From FEN-727 sp036508635 (GTDB lineage: Bacteria; Actinomycetota; Geothermincolia; Fen-727; Anoxymicrobiaceae), in NCBI GenBank assembly GCA_036508635.1, contig DATCGY010000048.1, positions 1 to 15,773 on the forward strand: 15,773 nucleotides of DNA, in the 5' to 3' direction. Position numbers and translations under genes: made by a program. The notes under the pieces were generated by a model. That model was not told where the DNA came from, ran no database searches, and worked only from the letters and a program-made list of their open reading frames with translations. Every line of letters starts with the position of its first letter. Positions within the stretch are counted from its first letter, which is position 1. Shown here piece by piece: positions 1-6,936 of this stretch.

Positions 1-11
1 CCCCACCCTGA

Positions 12-35
12 CCCTCCCCCCTCGAGGGGGGAGGG
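12..35. repeat. 24-nt perfect GC-rich palindrome
   Basis: Positions 12-23 and 24-35 are exact reverse complements centred on a CTCGAG core, with C-rich and G-rich flanks. It would form a very stable hairpin in RNA, but no T-run follows on either strand, so it is not a classical intrinsic terminator. It could be the 3' end signal of a gene left of the window, or a member of a dispersed short hairpin family. I cannot tell which from one copy. Confidence 0.6.
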
Positions 36-73
36 GAGATTACCCATTCCGGTGCATGGCATCGGGGTGTCAC

Positions 74-104
74 ATGACAAGTCTGGGCGGCAACATGTTA
101 TATT
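74..104 (+). promoter_or_regulatory. Candidate promoter for the TIG/module protein
   Basis: ATGACA at 74-79 and TATATT at 99-104 each match five of six sigma-70 consensus bases, but the spacer is a long 19 nt. Transcription would start near 110, giving a leader of under 30 nt before the ATG at 138. The placement is sensible and the assignment is tentative. Confidence 0.3.
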
Positions 105-137
105 TACGTTCGAGTATTCTGCAGAGGAGGATTTGAG

Positions 138-1727
138 ATGCGAACCGCCCGTGGAGCACGAAGTGTCCTTTGTATCCTGACGATTCTTGCGATCAGCGCA
201 ACGCTGCTTCTCCTGGTGTCGGCCCCGGCTTTCGCCGCGACGCCGCACATAAGCAGCCTCTCTCCAAACCACGGCGCAGTCGGTTCGGCGGTGGGAATAA
301 ACGGCACGGGGTTCGGCACGACCCAGGGTGTGGTGCTGTTCAACGTGGTGCCTGCTACCGTCTCGAGTTGGACGGACACGCTGATAATAGTAACGGTGCC
401 GACCGGCGCCGTAACCGGCAACGTCACCGTCGTGATGGCCGCTCTCCCGCCTGTGGCCAGCAACTCAGTCGTTTTCACAGTGAATAGCACGCCCGTTGCC
501 ACCCAGACATGGTACCTGGCGGAGGGGTCGACCAACTATGGTTTCGATACATACATCATGATGGAAAACACGACAACGGTCGACGCTACGGTGAACATCA
601 TCTACGACACGACACAGTACGGCCTCATCCCGAGGCCGCAGGCGCTCAACGTACCGCCGAACTCCCGTATCACGCTCCACGTGAACGACGATATCCCGAA
701 CGTCGACCTCTCAACTGAGGTGATTTCCTCCCAGAAGATCGTCGTCGAGAGGTCGATCTACTGGAACAACCGGATAGAGGGTACGGACTCGATCGGCGTG
801 ACCCAGACCTCCAAGCAGTGGTTCCTGGCGGAAGGGTGCACGACATACCCGTTCGAGACATGGGTGCTCATACAGAACCCAAGCGCCACCACGGCGGCTA
901 ACGTAAACATGACCTATATGACCTCAAAGGGCGTGATAACCAAGGGTCCTTTCTCCGTGGGCGCCGGGCAGCGCAAGACGATAGACGTCTTCAGGGATGT
1001 CGGGGCGTGTGACGTCTCGACGATGGTCGCGAGCGATCAGAACGTGGTCTGCGAGCGCTCCATGTACTGGAGCAACCGGCGCGGCGGGCACGACTCTGTC
1101 GGCGTGACTGCCACCAGCAAGACCTGGTACATGGCCGAGGGCTCGACCGCATGGGGATTCGATACATGGCTGCTTCTGCAGAATCCAAACAGCACCGCGG
1201 CGAAGGTCAACGTCACTTACATGACCAAGAGCGGGCCGGTGAATGAAAAGCAGATGACGCTGGAGGCCAAAACAAGGAAGACCATCCATGTGAACGACAA
1301 GGTCCCCAATACCGACACGTCCATCGCCGTGTCTTCGAACCTGGCTATCAACGCCGAACGCGCCATGTACTGGGATAACGGCACCGGCAAGGCGGGCACG
1401 GACACCGTCGGCATGAAAGCCGCCTCCAATACGATATACCTCGCGGAGGGAACCACCGCGTGGGGGTTTGAGACTTTTGTCTGCATCCAGAACCCGAACT
1501 CCGATGTTGCCAATGTCACCGTCACGTATATGACGAACAACGGGCCCGTGGATGGCGGAATATGGAAGGTCCCCGCCAACAGCCGCGTGACCATCAACGT
1601 AAACACGCAGCTCAACAACCAGGATACGTCGATAAAGCTCACCAGCGATAACAAGATAATGGCCGAGCGGGCCATGTACTGGAACAACCGGGGAGGAGGG
1701 CACTGCTCGATAGGGTGGGCGCCTTGA
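138..1727 (+). CDS. Secreted IPT/TIG-domain protein with four WYLAEG-type modules
   Basis: This 529-residue protein is predicted to be exported. It has a basic N-terminus, a hydrophobic core at about residues 11-30, and a signal peptidase site after SAPAFA (residue 33). Residues 36-115 look like one IPT/TIG immunoglobulin-like domain (ISSLSPNHGAVGS, then INGTGFG). Four modules of about 103 residues follow, starting at residues 125, 228, 330 and 433. Each opens with (W/I)(Y/F)(L/M)AEG(S/C/T)T and G/P-F-(D/E)-T, and closes with ER(S/A)(M/I)YW and a glycine-rich GHDS(I/V)G-like turn. AGAGGAGG at 123-130, seven bases upstream, fixes the start. There is no membrane anchor or sorting motif at the C-terminus. 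The modules resemble extracellular repeats common in some Actinomycetota; their ligand is unknown. A cell-surface or matrix adhesion role is an inference from the architecture. Confidence 0.8.
   Translation: MRTARGARSVLCILTILAISATLLLLVSAPAFAATPHISSLSPNHGAVGSAVGINGTGFGTTQGVVLFNVVPATVSSWTDTLIIVTVPTGAVTGNVTVVMAALPPVASNSVVFTVNSTPVATQTWYLAEGSTNYGFDTYIMMENTTTVDATVNIIYDTTQYGLIPRPQALNVPPNSRITLHVNDDIPNVDLSTEVISSQKIVVERSIYWNNRIEGTDSIGVTQTSKQWFLAEGCTTYPFETWVLIQNPSATTAANVNMTYMTSKGVITKGPFSVGAGQRKTIDVFRDVGACDVSTMVASDQNVVCERSMYWSNRRGGHDSVGVTATSKTWYMAEGSTAWGFDTWLLLQNPNSTAAKVNVTYMTKSGPVNEKQMTLEAKTRKTIHVNDKVPNTDTSIAVSSNLAINAERAMYWDNGTGKAGTDTVGMKAASNTIYLAEGTTAWGFETFVCIQNPNSDVANVTVTYMTNNGPVDGGIWKVPANSRVTINVNTQLNNQDTSIKLTSDNKIMAERAMYWNNRGGGHCSIGWAP
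510..1724 (+). repeat. Four tandem ~103-residue protein modules
   Basis: The repeats begin near 510, 819, 1125 and 1434, a spacing of 306-309 bases. Similarity is clear in protein (AEG, GFDT/GFET, QNP, VTYMT, ERAMYW) but the DNA has diverged, so the duplications are old. The first module is the most divergent, with ENTTT in place of QNP. The last is cut just after its GHCSIG turn, where the protein ends. Confidence 0.75.
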
Positions 1728-1880
1728 TCAGCCGGCTTCCCGGGCGGGTTGGACTATTCAGTAAAACGTCACCGACCCCGAATAGTAACGTAGGCTGAAA
1801 ATCAGCCGGTCGTGGATCTGGAGAGATCCCCGGTCAAGATGTTCGCGAGCCGGAGAGGTGATCCGGGCTGAGAGGCCCGG
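1728..1880 (+). promoter_or_regulatory. Hairpin-rich leader with mutually exclusive pairings
   Basis: The stretch between the module protein and the 23-residue repeat gene holds four local stem-loops. These are 1753-1759 with 1780-1786 (7 bp), GGCTGA 1793-1798 with TCAGCC 1802-1807, GGATCT 1814-1819 with AGATCC 1824-1829, and CCGGGC 1863-1868 with GCCCGG 1875-1880. A second TCAGCC at 1728-1733 could pair with the same GGCTGA and enclose the first stem-loop, so two folds compete. The nine-base word ATCAGCCGG occurs at both 1727-1735 and 1801-1809. I recognise no known riboswitch class. It may be a cis-acting RNA or simply a 3' end plus leader. Confidence 0.4.
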
Positions 1881-1916
1881 TTTGGGCAGGCATCTAGGGA
1901 CGGCGAGGTGGTGAGC

Positions 1917-2819
1917 ATGATACTAGAGATGATCGGCAGGGTGGCGGGCACCGTTATCGGTTACAGGAAGCTGCTCTCCGGTACGTTAGGCTCCCTGTCT
2001 CCGGGCGCGGTCGCGGATGCCATCAACGACAACCCCGAATTCATTGCCCGGATGGTGGAACAGTTGAGCCCGACGGTGCTGGTCGGCGCCCTGGACAGCA
2101 ATCCCCAGGTGCTCGCCGACTACCTGAGCGTGCTCGACCCCCGACCGATCGCCGAGGCTATCAATATGTGCCCCGAATTCCTGATGGGCACTATCGACGC
2201 ACTTTCGCCGGACGTGATCGCGGAGGTCATCTACGATACCCCGGGATTCGTCGTAGGTCTGATGCGGGCCCTGGACCCTGATGTGATAGCCCGGGCTGTG
2301 AACGAGAACCCCGAGTTCGTCACTATGCTGGTCCGCAAGATCTCGCCGGACCTGATCGCTGAAGTCGTGAACAAAAACGCGGCGTGGATCGGCGAGCTGA
2401 TACACAGGATCGATCCCGTAGTCGTGGCGGATGGCATCAATAACAACTCCGAGTGGCTCGCCCGGGTCGTTGCCGAGATCGACCCGAAGGTCTTCGCCCA
2501 GACGTTGAATGCCGCGGGCGATTGGATGAAATCGCTGATCATGGAAATCGATCCCGCAGTGATCGCCGGCGCGATGGACGAGATCGTAACCCTTGTCGAG
2601 GGCGTGCTCGATTCTCTGAGCCCCGAAGCCCTGATATTGTTGGTCAACAGGCTGTCACGCAACCCGGTTCTCCAGCAGATAGCCGTGGAAGTGGGCTACG
2701 AGATACCGATGCGGCGCAAGTTCCTGCAAGGACAGGTGCAACTCCTCGGCGCGAGCCGCATGGACCCGAGCCGGAAGCCACGGACGGTGACTCCCAGGTT
2801 TACGCTCGGGAACTACTGA
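1917..2819 (+). CDS. Unrecognised protein of nine to ten 23-residue helical repeats
   Basis: I do not recognise this family. From the ATG at 1917 it has 300 residues, no signal peptide and no clear membrane span. After an N-terminal segment of about 26 residues come nine units of exactly 23 residues (about residues 27-233) and a divergent tenth. Each unit starts (L/I)(S/D)P, continues (V/I)IAxx(I/V)N and usually has NPEF or NPEW at its centre. This suggests two short helices per unit, broken at the proline, stacking into a solenoid or lying as amphipathic segments on a surface. The last 40 residues are basic and non-repetitive. GAGGTG at 1905-1910, six bases before the ATG at 1917, favours that start over the in-frame GTGs at 1908 and 1911. 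The acyltransferase gene follows 68 bases later on the same strand, so co-transcription is likely. A scaffold or lipid-surface role is only an inference. Confidence 0.8.
   Translation: MILEMIGRVAGTVIGYRKLLSGTLGSLSPGAVADAINDNPEFIARMVEQLSPTVLVGALDSNPQVLADYLSVLDPRPIAEAINMCPEFLMGTIDALSPDVIAEVIYDTPGFVVGLMRALDPDVIARAVNENPEFVTMLVRKISPDLIAEVVNKNAAWIGELIHRIDPVVVADGINNNSEWLARVVAEIDPKVFAQTLNAAGDWMKSLIMEIDPAVIAGAMDEIVTLVEGVLDSLSPEALILLVNRLSRNPVLQQIAVEVGYEIPMRRKFLQGQVQLLGASRMDPSRKPRTVTPRFTLGNY
1995..2615 (+). repeat. Nine coding repeats of 69 bases (23 residues)
   Basis: Units start at 1995 and every 69 bases after that, with no length change across nine copies. Proline at position 3 is kept in all nine. 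Position 11 is Asn in units 1, 3, 5, 6, 7 and 8. The second-half motif NPEF decays to AAW, SEW, GDW and VTL in units 6-9. The DNA copies differ widely, so the array is under protein-level constraint rather than recently expanded. Confidence 0.85.
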
Positions 2820-2887
2820 TGGATCCGCTACGAACCGCCCGCCGCCACGCGCGGATTTCGTTCGGTTCCGAGTATTGAGAGTGCGAC

Positions 2888-3652
2888 ATGAACGTCTACC
2901 AGTGCCTCACCTATGAGACCATCCGATTGTTCGTAAGCCCGGTATACTCGACGCTCATGCGCATGAAGATCGATGGCGCGCGGAACATACCGGCCGAGGG
3001 CGGCGCGCTTATCGTGTGCAACCACAGAAACCCGATCTTCGACCCGATGTCCATCGCCTGCTGCGTGGAGAGACCGGTCAACTTCATCGCCGCTTCGGTC
3101 GCGTTTAAGCTTCCGGGCATCAGCCAGCTCTTCCGTGCAATCGGCGCCACGCAGATGGACGTTTTCGGCGGCCGGAAGAGCGAGGAAGATATGGACAACG
3201 CGGTTCAACTGCTCCAGGACGGGGAGTTGGTCGGCGTCTTTCCCGAGGGAGTGCACACTATCGCGCACCTCAACTCGGTGGCCAAGATCCGCAACTTCCG
3301 TACCGGCTTCGCCCGAATCGCATTGCGCGCGAGGGTGCCGATCATCCCCGCGACCGTTATCGGGATGGGGGAGCGGAACCTGCCAAGGATCCCACCGGCT
3401 CTCGTCAAGCCGCTCTTCGACCACCCGGAGTTCCAGGACGGGGTGCGCTGGACTTATTACAGGAGGGTGCGCGTGAGGGTCGGAAGGCCCGTCTACCTGG
3501 ACAGTTTCTACGACGAGGACTTGAGCAAGGAGCTGATCGATCAGCTAAGCGGTAAGATCCGGCGGATTGTCATCAAGCTCTATGACGGCGACGACCTCGA
3601 CCGCTTCCTTACCGGCGAGACTCCTTTCGATATTTTCACGGACCGCGTCTAG
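2888..3652 (+). CDS. PlsC-like 1-acyl-sn-glycerol-3-phosphate acyltransferase
   Basis: The 254-residue protein has the layout of the PlsC/LPLAT family, which transfers an acyl group to lysophosphatidate or a related acceptor at the inner membrane face. The catalytic block is NHRNPIFD (His46 and Asp52). The substrate-binding block is VFPEG (118-121), and the later hydrophobic block is VPIIPATVIG (150-159). The His-Asp spacing is five residues, not the four of canonical PlsC, as in a known variant branch, so the exact acceptor is uncertain. A stop at 2876-2878 leaves the ATG at 2888 as the first start. The ribosome site is weak (GAGAG, 2877-2881), which would suit translation after the upstream repeat gene. 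There is no strong N-terminal membrane span; residues 10-22 are mildly hydrophobic. Confidence 0.8.
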   Translation: MNVYQCLTYETIRLFVSPVYSTLMRMKIDGARNIPAEGGALIVCNHRNPIFDPMSIACCVERPVNFIAASVAFKLPGISQLFRAIGATQMDVFGGRKSEEDMDNAVQLLQDGELVGVFPEGVHTIAHLNSVAKIRNFRTGFARIALRARVPIIPATVIGMGERNLPRIPPALVKPLFDHPEFQDGVRWTYYRRVRVRVGRPVYLDSFYDEDLSKELIDQLSGKIRRIVIKLYDGDDLDRFLTGETPFDIFTDRV

Positions 3653-3818
3653 TCGGCCCGGCAAAGCAGACAGGTTTCCGACCCGCGGCCGCGAAGCTCG
3701 CCCCATCATCCGCGCCACTACGCACACCGCCCAACCTGACCAGGTACCGGGGGGAATCGCGCAGGCAAGCTCGAAACAGTAAGCGATGGCATGATAGAAA
3801 CGAAACGGGGGCGCAACC

Positions 3819-4031
3819 ATGGTCGAGGCCAGCATCCAGAACGAAGCAAAATGCATCTGCCGGAGTTGCCCTTCCTATCCGCGCGGCGCCGACCCGATCT
3901 TGTACTGTTCCCGTGATAAGAGCAATAAGCCGGTCATGAAGGTCACCTGCACCTGCCCCGGATGCCCCGTCTGGCACGAGAACAACCTGACCTCCCTGTA
4001 TTATTGCCTCGAAGGTCCAGCCGAAGACTGA
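3819..4031 (+). CDS. Small eight-cysteine protein, DUF2769-like
   Basis: This 70-residue soluble protein contains two similar halves. The first is CICRSCPSY (Cys12, 14, 17) with YCSRDKS (Cys30). The second is CTCPGCPVW (Cys44, 46, 49) with YCLEGPA (Cys63). Each half is therefore C-x-C-x2-C-P-x-(Y/W) plus a fourth cysteine 12-13 residues later, ideal for binding a metal or small iron-sulfur centre. The motif matches my memory of DUF2769, a family of unknown function common in methanogens and anaerobes. An in-frame stop at 3795 leaves ATG 3819 as the first ATG; the upstream ACGGGGG is a poor ribosome site. A cysteine desulfurase-like gene follows 130 bases later, so delivery or storage of sulfur or metal is a reasonable guess, not shown. 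Confidence 0.7.
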   Translation: MVEASIQNEAKCICRSCPSYPRGADPILYCSRDKSNKPVMKVTCTCPGCPVWHENNLTSLYYCLEGPAED

Positions 4032-4065
4032 GCCCGGCCATACGCGCAGGCAGCCTCCATTTCCA

Positions 4066-4071
4066 TATAAT
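4066..4071 (+). promoter_or_regulatory. Candidate -10 element (TATAAT)
   Basis: A perfect TATAAT lies between the cysteine-rich gene and the aminotransferase gene. No good -35 is visible at the usual distance (4043-4049 is GC-rich), so the promoter is either weak or activator-dependent. A start near 4078 would leave an 84-nt leader before the TTG at 4162. Confidence 0.35.
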
Positions 4072-4161
4072 AGAGGTGGCTAGTAGCTGTGCATCACCAC
4101 GTACCGGGCCTTGCGGAATGCACGTTCGCAAACTGGTGAAATCTCGATCGGAGAGTATCGA

Positions 4162-5319
4162 TTGAAGAGTCTGAAGCGGTCTGTCTACCTGGACAACGCG
4201 GCCACCACTTTCCCCAAGCCTGACGACGTCTACACAAAAGTCGAGCTGATGATGCGAGAGGTGGGGGGAAGCGCCGGGCGCTCGGGGCACCGCGGGGCAC
4301 TGGAGGCGGGCCGCGAGGTCTATGCGGCGCGAGAATCGCTTGCCAATCTGTTCGGCGTGCGCGACCCTCTGAGGGTCATCTTCACAAAGAACGCCACCGA
4401 GGCTATAAACACCGCCATCTGGGGCCTGTTGAAGCCTGGCGATCACGTTGTGACTACGTCCGTCGAACACAACTCGGTCATGCGGCCGCTCACCGCCGCA
4501 ACGAAGCTGGGCATCGAGCATACCGTGGTCCCCTGCGAAACCGACGGCAGCCTCGAAGCTAGCCGCGTGGCGGGCGCCATCAGGAGCGAGACGGCTCTCA
4601 TCATCGTCAATCACGCGTCCAACGTCGCGGGCACGATACTCCCTGTCGCGGACGTGGCGACTATCGCGCACGCGCGCAAGATACCGGTTCTGGTCGATGC
4701 CGCCCAGAGCGCCGGGCGTGTAAAGATAGACATCGAAGCCGACGGAATAGATATCCTCGCTTTTACCGGACACAAGGAGCTCTTCGGTCCCCAGGGAACA
4801 GGGGGCATGTGTGTGAGCGAAGAAATCGAACTCACCCCCATGTGCTTCGGTGGGACGGGCAGTAAGTCGAGCTCTCTCGAGCAGCCTCGCGATTTGCCCG
4901 ACAGGCTCGAGAGCGGCACACTGAACGCCCCCGGGTTCGCCGGGCTCGGCGCGGGAGCGGAGTTTATACTTAGGACCGGGATCGATTCGATCCGGGCTCA
5001 CGAGCACGAGTTGATCGGGAGGCTCGTGCAAGGGCTGGAGATGGCAGAGGGAGTCACATGGTACGGCCCGCAGGTCCCGGAACAGAGGGTCGGCATCGTC
5101 TCAATGACGTTTGACTCGATGACCCCGGCCGACGTCGCGGAACTACTCGATCTGCACTACGACATCGCGACCAGGTCCGGGCTACATTGCTCTCCCATGG
5201 CCCACAAGACCATCGGCACTATCGATACCGGCACCCTGCGCGTAAGTACCAGTTTCATGAGCACAACCGATGAGATAGATTACTTCCTCGATTCCCTGAC
5301 TGAAATCCTCAAACCGTAA
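4162..5319 (+). CDS. Class V aminotransferase, cysteine desulfurase family
   Basis: The 385-residue PLP enzyme resembles the cysteine desulfurase group typified by TIGR01977, which takes sulfur from cysteine as an enzyme persulfide. Signature parts are in order: YLDNAATTFPKP near the start, NATEAIN (77-83), the PLP-stacking His in EHNSV (His103), VDAAQ (Asp179), the PLP lysine in FTGHKELFGPQGTGG (Lys205), and a catalytic-loop cysteine in RSGLHCSPMAHK (Cys343). Arg360 sits in TLRVS. The start is inferred: TTG at 4162 has GGAGAG at 4150-4155, and translation there begins MKSLKRSVYLDN, as in the family. An in-frame TTG at 4111 would add 17 residues but has no ribosome site. No IscU or SufBCD gene is next to it, so its sulfur acceptor is unknown; the eight-cysteine protein upstream is one candidate partner. 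Confidence 0.85.
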   Translation: MKSLKRSVYLDNAATTFPKPDDVYTKVELMMREVGGSAGRSGHRGALEAGREVYAARESLANLFGVRDPLRVIFTKNATEAINTAIWGLLKPGDHVVTTSVEHNSVMRPLTAATKLGIEHTVVPCETDGSLEASRVAGAIRSETALIIVNHASNVAGTILPVADVATIAHARKIPVLVDAAQSAGRVKIDIEADGIDILAFTGHKELFGPQGTGGMCVSEEIELTPMCFGGTGSKSSSLEQPRDLPDRLESGTLNAPGFAGLGAGAEFILRTGIDSIRAHEHELIGRLVQGLEMAEGVTWYGPQVPEQRVGIVSMTFDSMTPADVAELLDLHYDIATRSGLHCSPMAHKTIGTIDTGTLRVSTSFMSTTDEIDYFLDSLTEILKP

Positions 5320-5373
5320 TCCCCCACCTCTCGAGCCGGATCTCTCAGGCCAGGATTTGAACGATACAAGAAA

Positions 5374-5407
5374 AAGAGCCGGGCTACGGAGACCCGGCTC
5401 TTCTTTT
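5374..5407. terminator. Bidirectional intrinsic terminator
   Basis: Bases 5374-5383 pair with 5393-5402 in a 10-bp stem around a 9-base loop. The plus strand continues with TTCTTTT, and the opposite side carries an A-run at 5369-5375 that becomes a U-run on the minus strand. It therefore serves both the plus-strand aminotransferase gene and the convergent lipoprotein gene. Confidence 0.9.
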
Positions 5408-5429
5408 ATCTTGCCTTGTTCTGTCTTAG

Positions 5430-6272
5430 CTATAACCCGAGCCCCGGAATGGTGGGAAGACCGGTTGCGCTCGGGGCGACTTCCTTGGCGGCTTGAGCCT
5501 CGGGCGGGAGCGTGATCGTGACGGGCGTGTTGTAGTCAGTGAATGCCATATCCATTGCGCCGCTCACATCGCCGACCAGCGGAGCGCCCTTGATGGATAT
5601 CGTCACGTTTGTGGACGAGGGGTAATACGTTGTCTTGTCGATATTCATCTTGACTTTCATGCTCAGGGACTGAAGCAGCCCTTTGATAAGTTCCATGGTG
5701 CTCTGATCGGGCTTGGATTGACTGGGCGACGACGATGAACCGGTGGACGTACTGAGCGCCTTTTCGAAGAACTTCGAGCTCACGTTGAACGAGAGCACGT
5801 AATTGTTTCCCTCGTCGGGAAGCTTCTTGAGGTTCTGCGCGTACTTGCTCATCTCAGAGATCTGGTCTGGAGAGACGAAGCTCGTTCCCAGGACCTGCTG
5901 GGCGCTGTCCACTTTTTGTTTCTCCCAGCCCTGTGCGGGGCTGTACGAGTACATGAATCCGTCCATGATGTAGACGAAGTTCTGCTGGCCGTTCTGCTGA
6001 GTGGCTGAGAAGCTCATCTGGACCTCGTCGCTCGTTACTATCTTCTCCTGCATGTTGTAAGTGATCTTGGTCTCCTTGGACTCCGACTGGGGAGTCTGGA
6101 CGTCGGCCGCTCCGTTGCCCTTGAAGCTCTTTATGCCCTTGGCTGCCACCTGGCTCTTTACGAGTATGCCTTGCGCGCCCGTCGGTGCCTTGGATTCCTT
6201 TTTACCGCAGCCGGCAACCACAATTGTCGCAACCAGGAGCGCTACGAGGACTGCTAACGCCAACTTCTTCAT
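5430..6272 (-). CDS. Secreted lipoprotein, LolA/LppX-like fold
   Basis: The 280-residue product starts MKKLALAV, has a hydrophobic stretch and a lipobox ending VVAGC, so Cys22 should be lipidated and hold the protein on the outer face of the membrane. The mature part alternates strands and short helices (KGIKSFKGNG, MQEKIVTSDEVQMSF, FVYIMDGFMYSY, GWEKQKVD). This suggests the concave beta-sheet fold of LolA, LppX or DUF6612 lipoproteins that carry or sense hydrophobic molecules. A Ser-rich linker lies around residues 163-176. The ATG at 6270-6272 is chosen because GGAGGT lies eight bases upstream; an in-frame extension to 6350 has no such site and would bury the signal peptide. It converges on the aminotransferase gene and shares its terminator. 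The ligand is unknown. Confidence 0.7.
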   Translation of the reverse strand: MKKLALAVLVALLVATIVVAGCGKKESKAPTGAQGILVKSQVAAKGIKSFKGNGAADVQTPQSESKETKITYNMQEKIVTSDEVQMSFSATQQNGQQNFVYIMDGFMYSYSPAQGWEKQKVDSAQQVLGTSFVSPDQISEMSKYAQNLKKLPDEGNNYVLSFNVSSKFFEKALSTSTGSSSSPSQSKPDQSTMELIKGLLQSLSMKVKMNIDKTTYYPSSTNVTISIKGAPLVGDVSGAMDMAFTDYNTPVTITLPPEAQAAKEVAPSATGLPTIPGLGL

Positions 6273-6319
6273 GTCTTGATACCTCCGTAGTAGGCACGGG
6301 TTCCGGGCCTGTTCACTGC

Positions 6320-6325
6320 ATTCTA
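6320..6325 (-). promoter_or_regulatory. Candidate -10 element for the lipoprotein gene
   Basis: TAGAAT on the minus strand matches five of six -10 bases and lies about 48 bases before the lipoprotein ATG. The best -35 candidate is TTGCGC at a 19-base spacing, which is poor, so confidence is low. Confidence 0.25.
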
Positions 6326-6440
6326 CAGGGTTAGGCACCTTGTTGCGCAAGTGGGTTCCCGTAATGGAATTCTAACAGGAACCAGGCATCAACAGTAGCA
6401 GTAGAGCAATTCCGCGACCGCCCCAGATCCGGCATAAGGA

Positions 6441-6469
6441 TTGACTGTTCATTGGTCGAATAGTAGATT
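6441..6469 (+). promoter_or_regulatory. Sigma-70 type promoter for the phasin-like pair
   Basis: TTGACT at 6441-6446 and TAGATT at 6464-6469 are separated by exactly 17 bases. Transcription would start near 6476 and read into the two tandem phasin-like genes with a leader of about 65 bases. Confidence 0.55.
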
Positions 6470-6543
6470 GAGATTTCGCTCGAGGAAGCGAAACGCCGGC
6501 TGGTAGCTCTAATGGATCTTCGAGGTAGAACGGGAGCGTGATG

Positions 6544-6924
6544 ATGGACCTCAAGGAAATCCAGTACCTCGTGGAAGGCCTCTTCGGTACCCTCAATGCA
6601 TTCTACGAGGAGGTCCACGACACCCTCGTAGCCAAGGGCAAGAAAAAGCTCGGCCAGGAAGACATAGAAGAAGGCCCACAGCTCTCTGAGCTCATCGAGC
6701 GCACCAGGGAGCGGCGGAGGTTGACCGCGATCATCGCCGGCGGAAAAGGGGGCGAAGATGAGCTCATCGAGGCCATCGGCCGTGAGATAAGAAGGGTACT
6801 CTCCGTCGCCGGTATCGCGACCCGCGACGACCTGGCCCGGGTCGAAAAACGCATGGAAGAGATCGAACAAGCTCTTGAGGAGAAGGAAAAGCGGGCAGGC
6901 GTGTATCAGGCCGCCGCAGACTGA
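6544..6924 (+). CDS. Phasin-like protein (polyhydroxyalkanoate synthesis regulator type), first of pair
   Basis: This small charged protein of about 126 residues is predicted to be mostly helical. The C-terminal part carries GIATRDDLARVEKRMEEIE, a coiled-coil signature typical of the PHA synthesis regulator/phasin group (COG3937). Those proteins coat polymer granules or act as their adaptors. Residues 8-30 form an amphipathic helix; a long charged middle follows. Three start codons lie in a row (GTG 6538, ATG 6541, ATG 6544). GGGAG at 6532-6536 spaces best with 6544. The paralogue begins 12 bases after its stop, so they form an operon. No PHA synthase or depolymerase is in the window, so granule binding is an inference from the family signature alone. 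Confidence 0.6.
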   Translation: MDLKEIQYLVEGLFGTLNAFYEEVHDTLVAKGKKKLGQEDIEEGPQLSELIERTRERRRLTAIIAGGKGGEDELIEAIGREIRRVLSVAGIATRDDLARVEKRMEEIEQALEEKEKRAGVYQAAAD

Positions 6925-6936
6925 CCGGGAGGGGCC

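Noticed and set aside
924..1703. Long minus-strand open frame of 259 codons
   Set aside because: It lies wholly inside the well-supported module protein gene and arises from its GC-rich codon pattern; no ribosome site and no recognisable domain.
1861..1900. Possible TPP riboswitch because of GGGCTGAGAG
   Set aside because: Only the CTGAGA word matches. The second conserved TPP block is absent and the downstream gene has no link to thiamine.
1995..2615. CRISPR-like array because of the regular 69-base period
   Set aside because: The repeats are in frame, diverged in DNA and conserved only as protein; there are no identical repeats with unique spacers.
3943..5031. Minus-strand open frame of 362 codons opposite the aminotransferase gene
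   Set aside because: The plus-strand enzyme is unmistakable, and the antisense product is Arg/Gly/His-rich low-information sequence.
6441..6460. Second copy of the TTGACC/GGTCAA operator at the phasin promoter
   Set aside because: TTGACT and GGTCGAA are only partly complementary and wrongly spaced; the match is explained by the -35 element.
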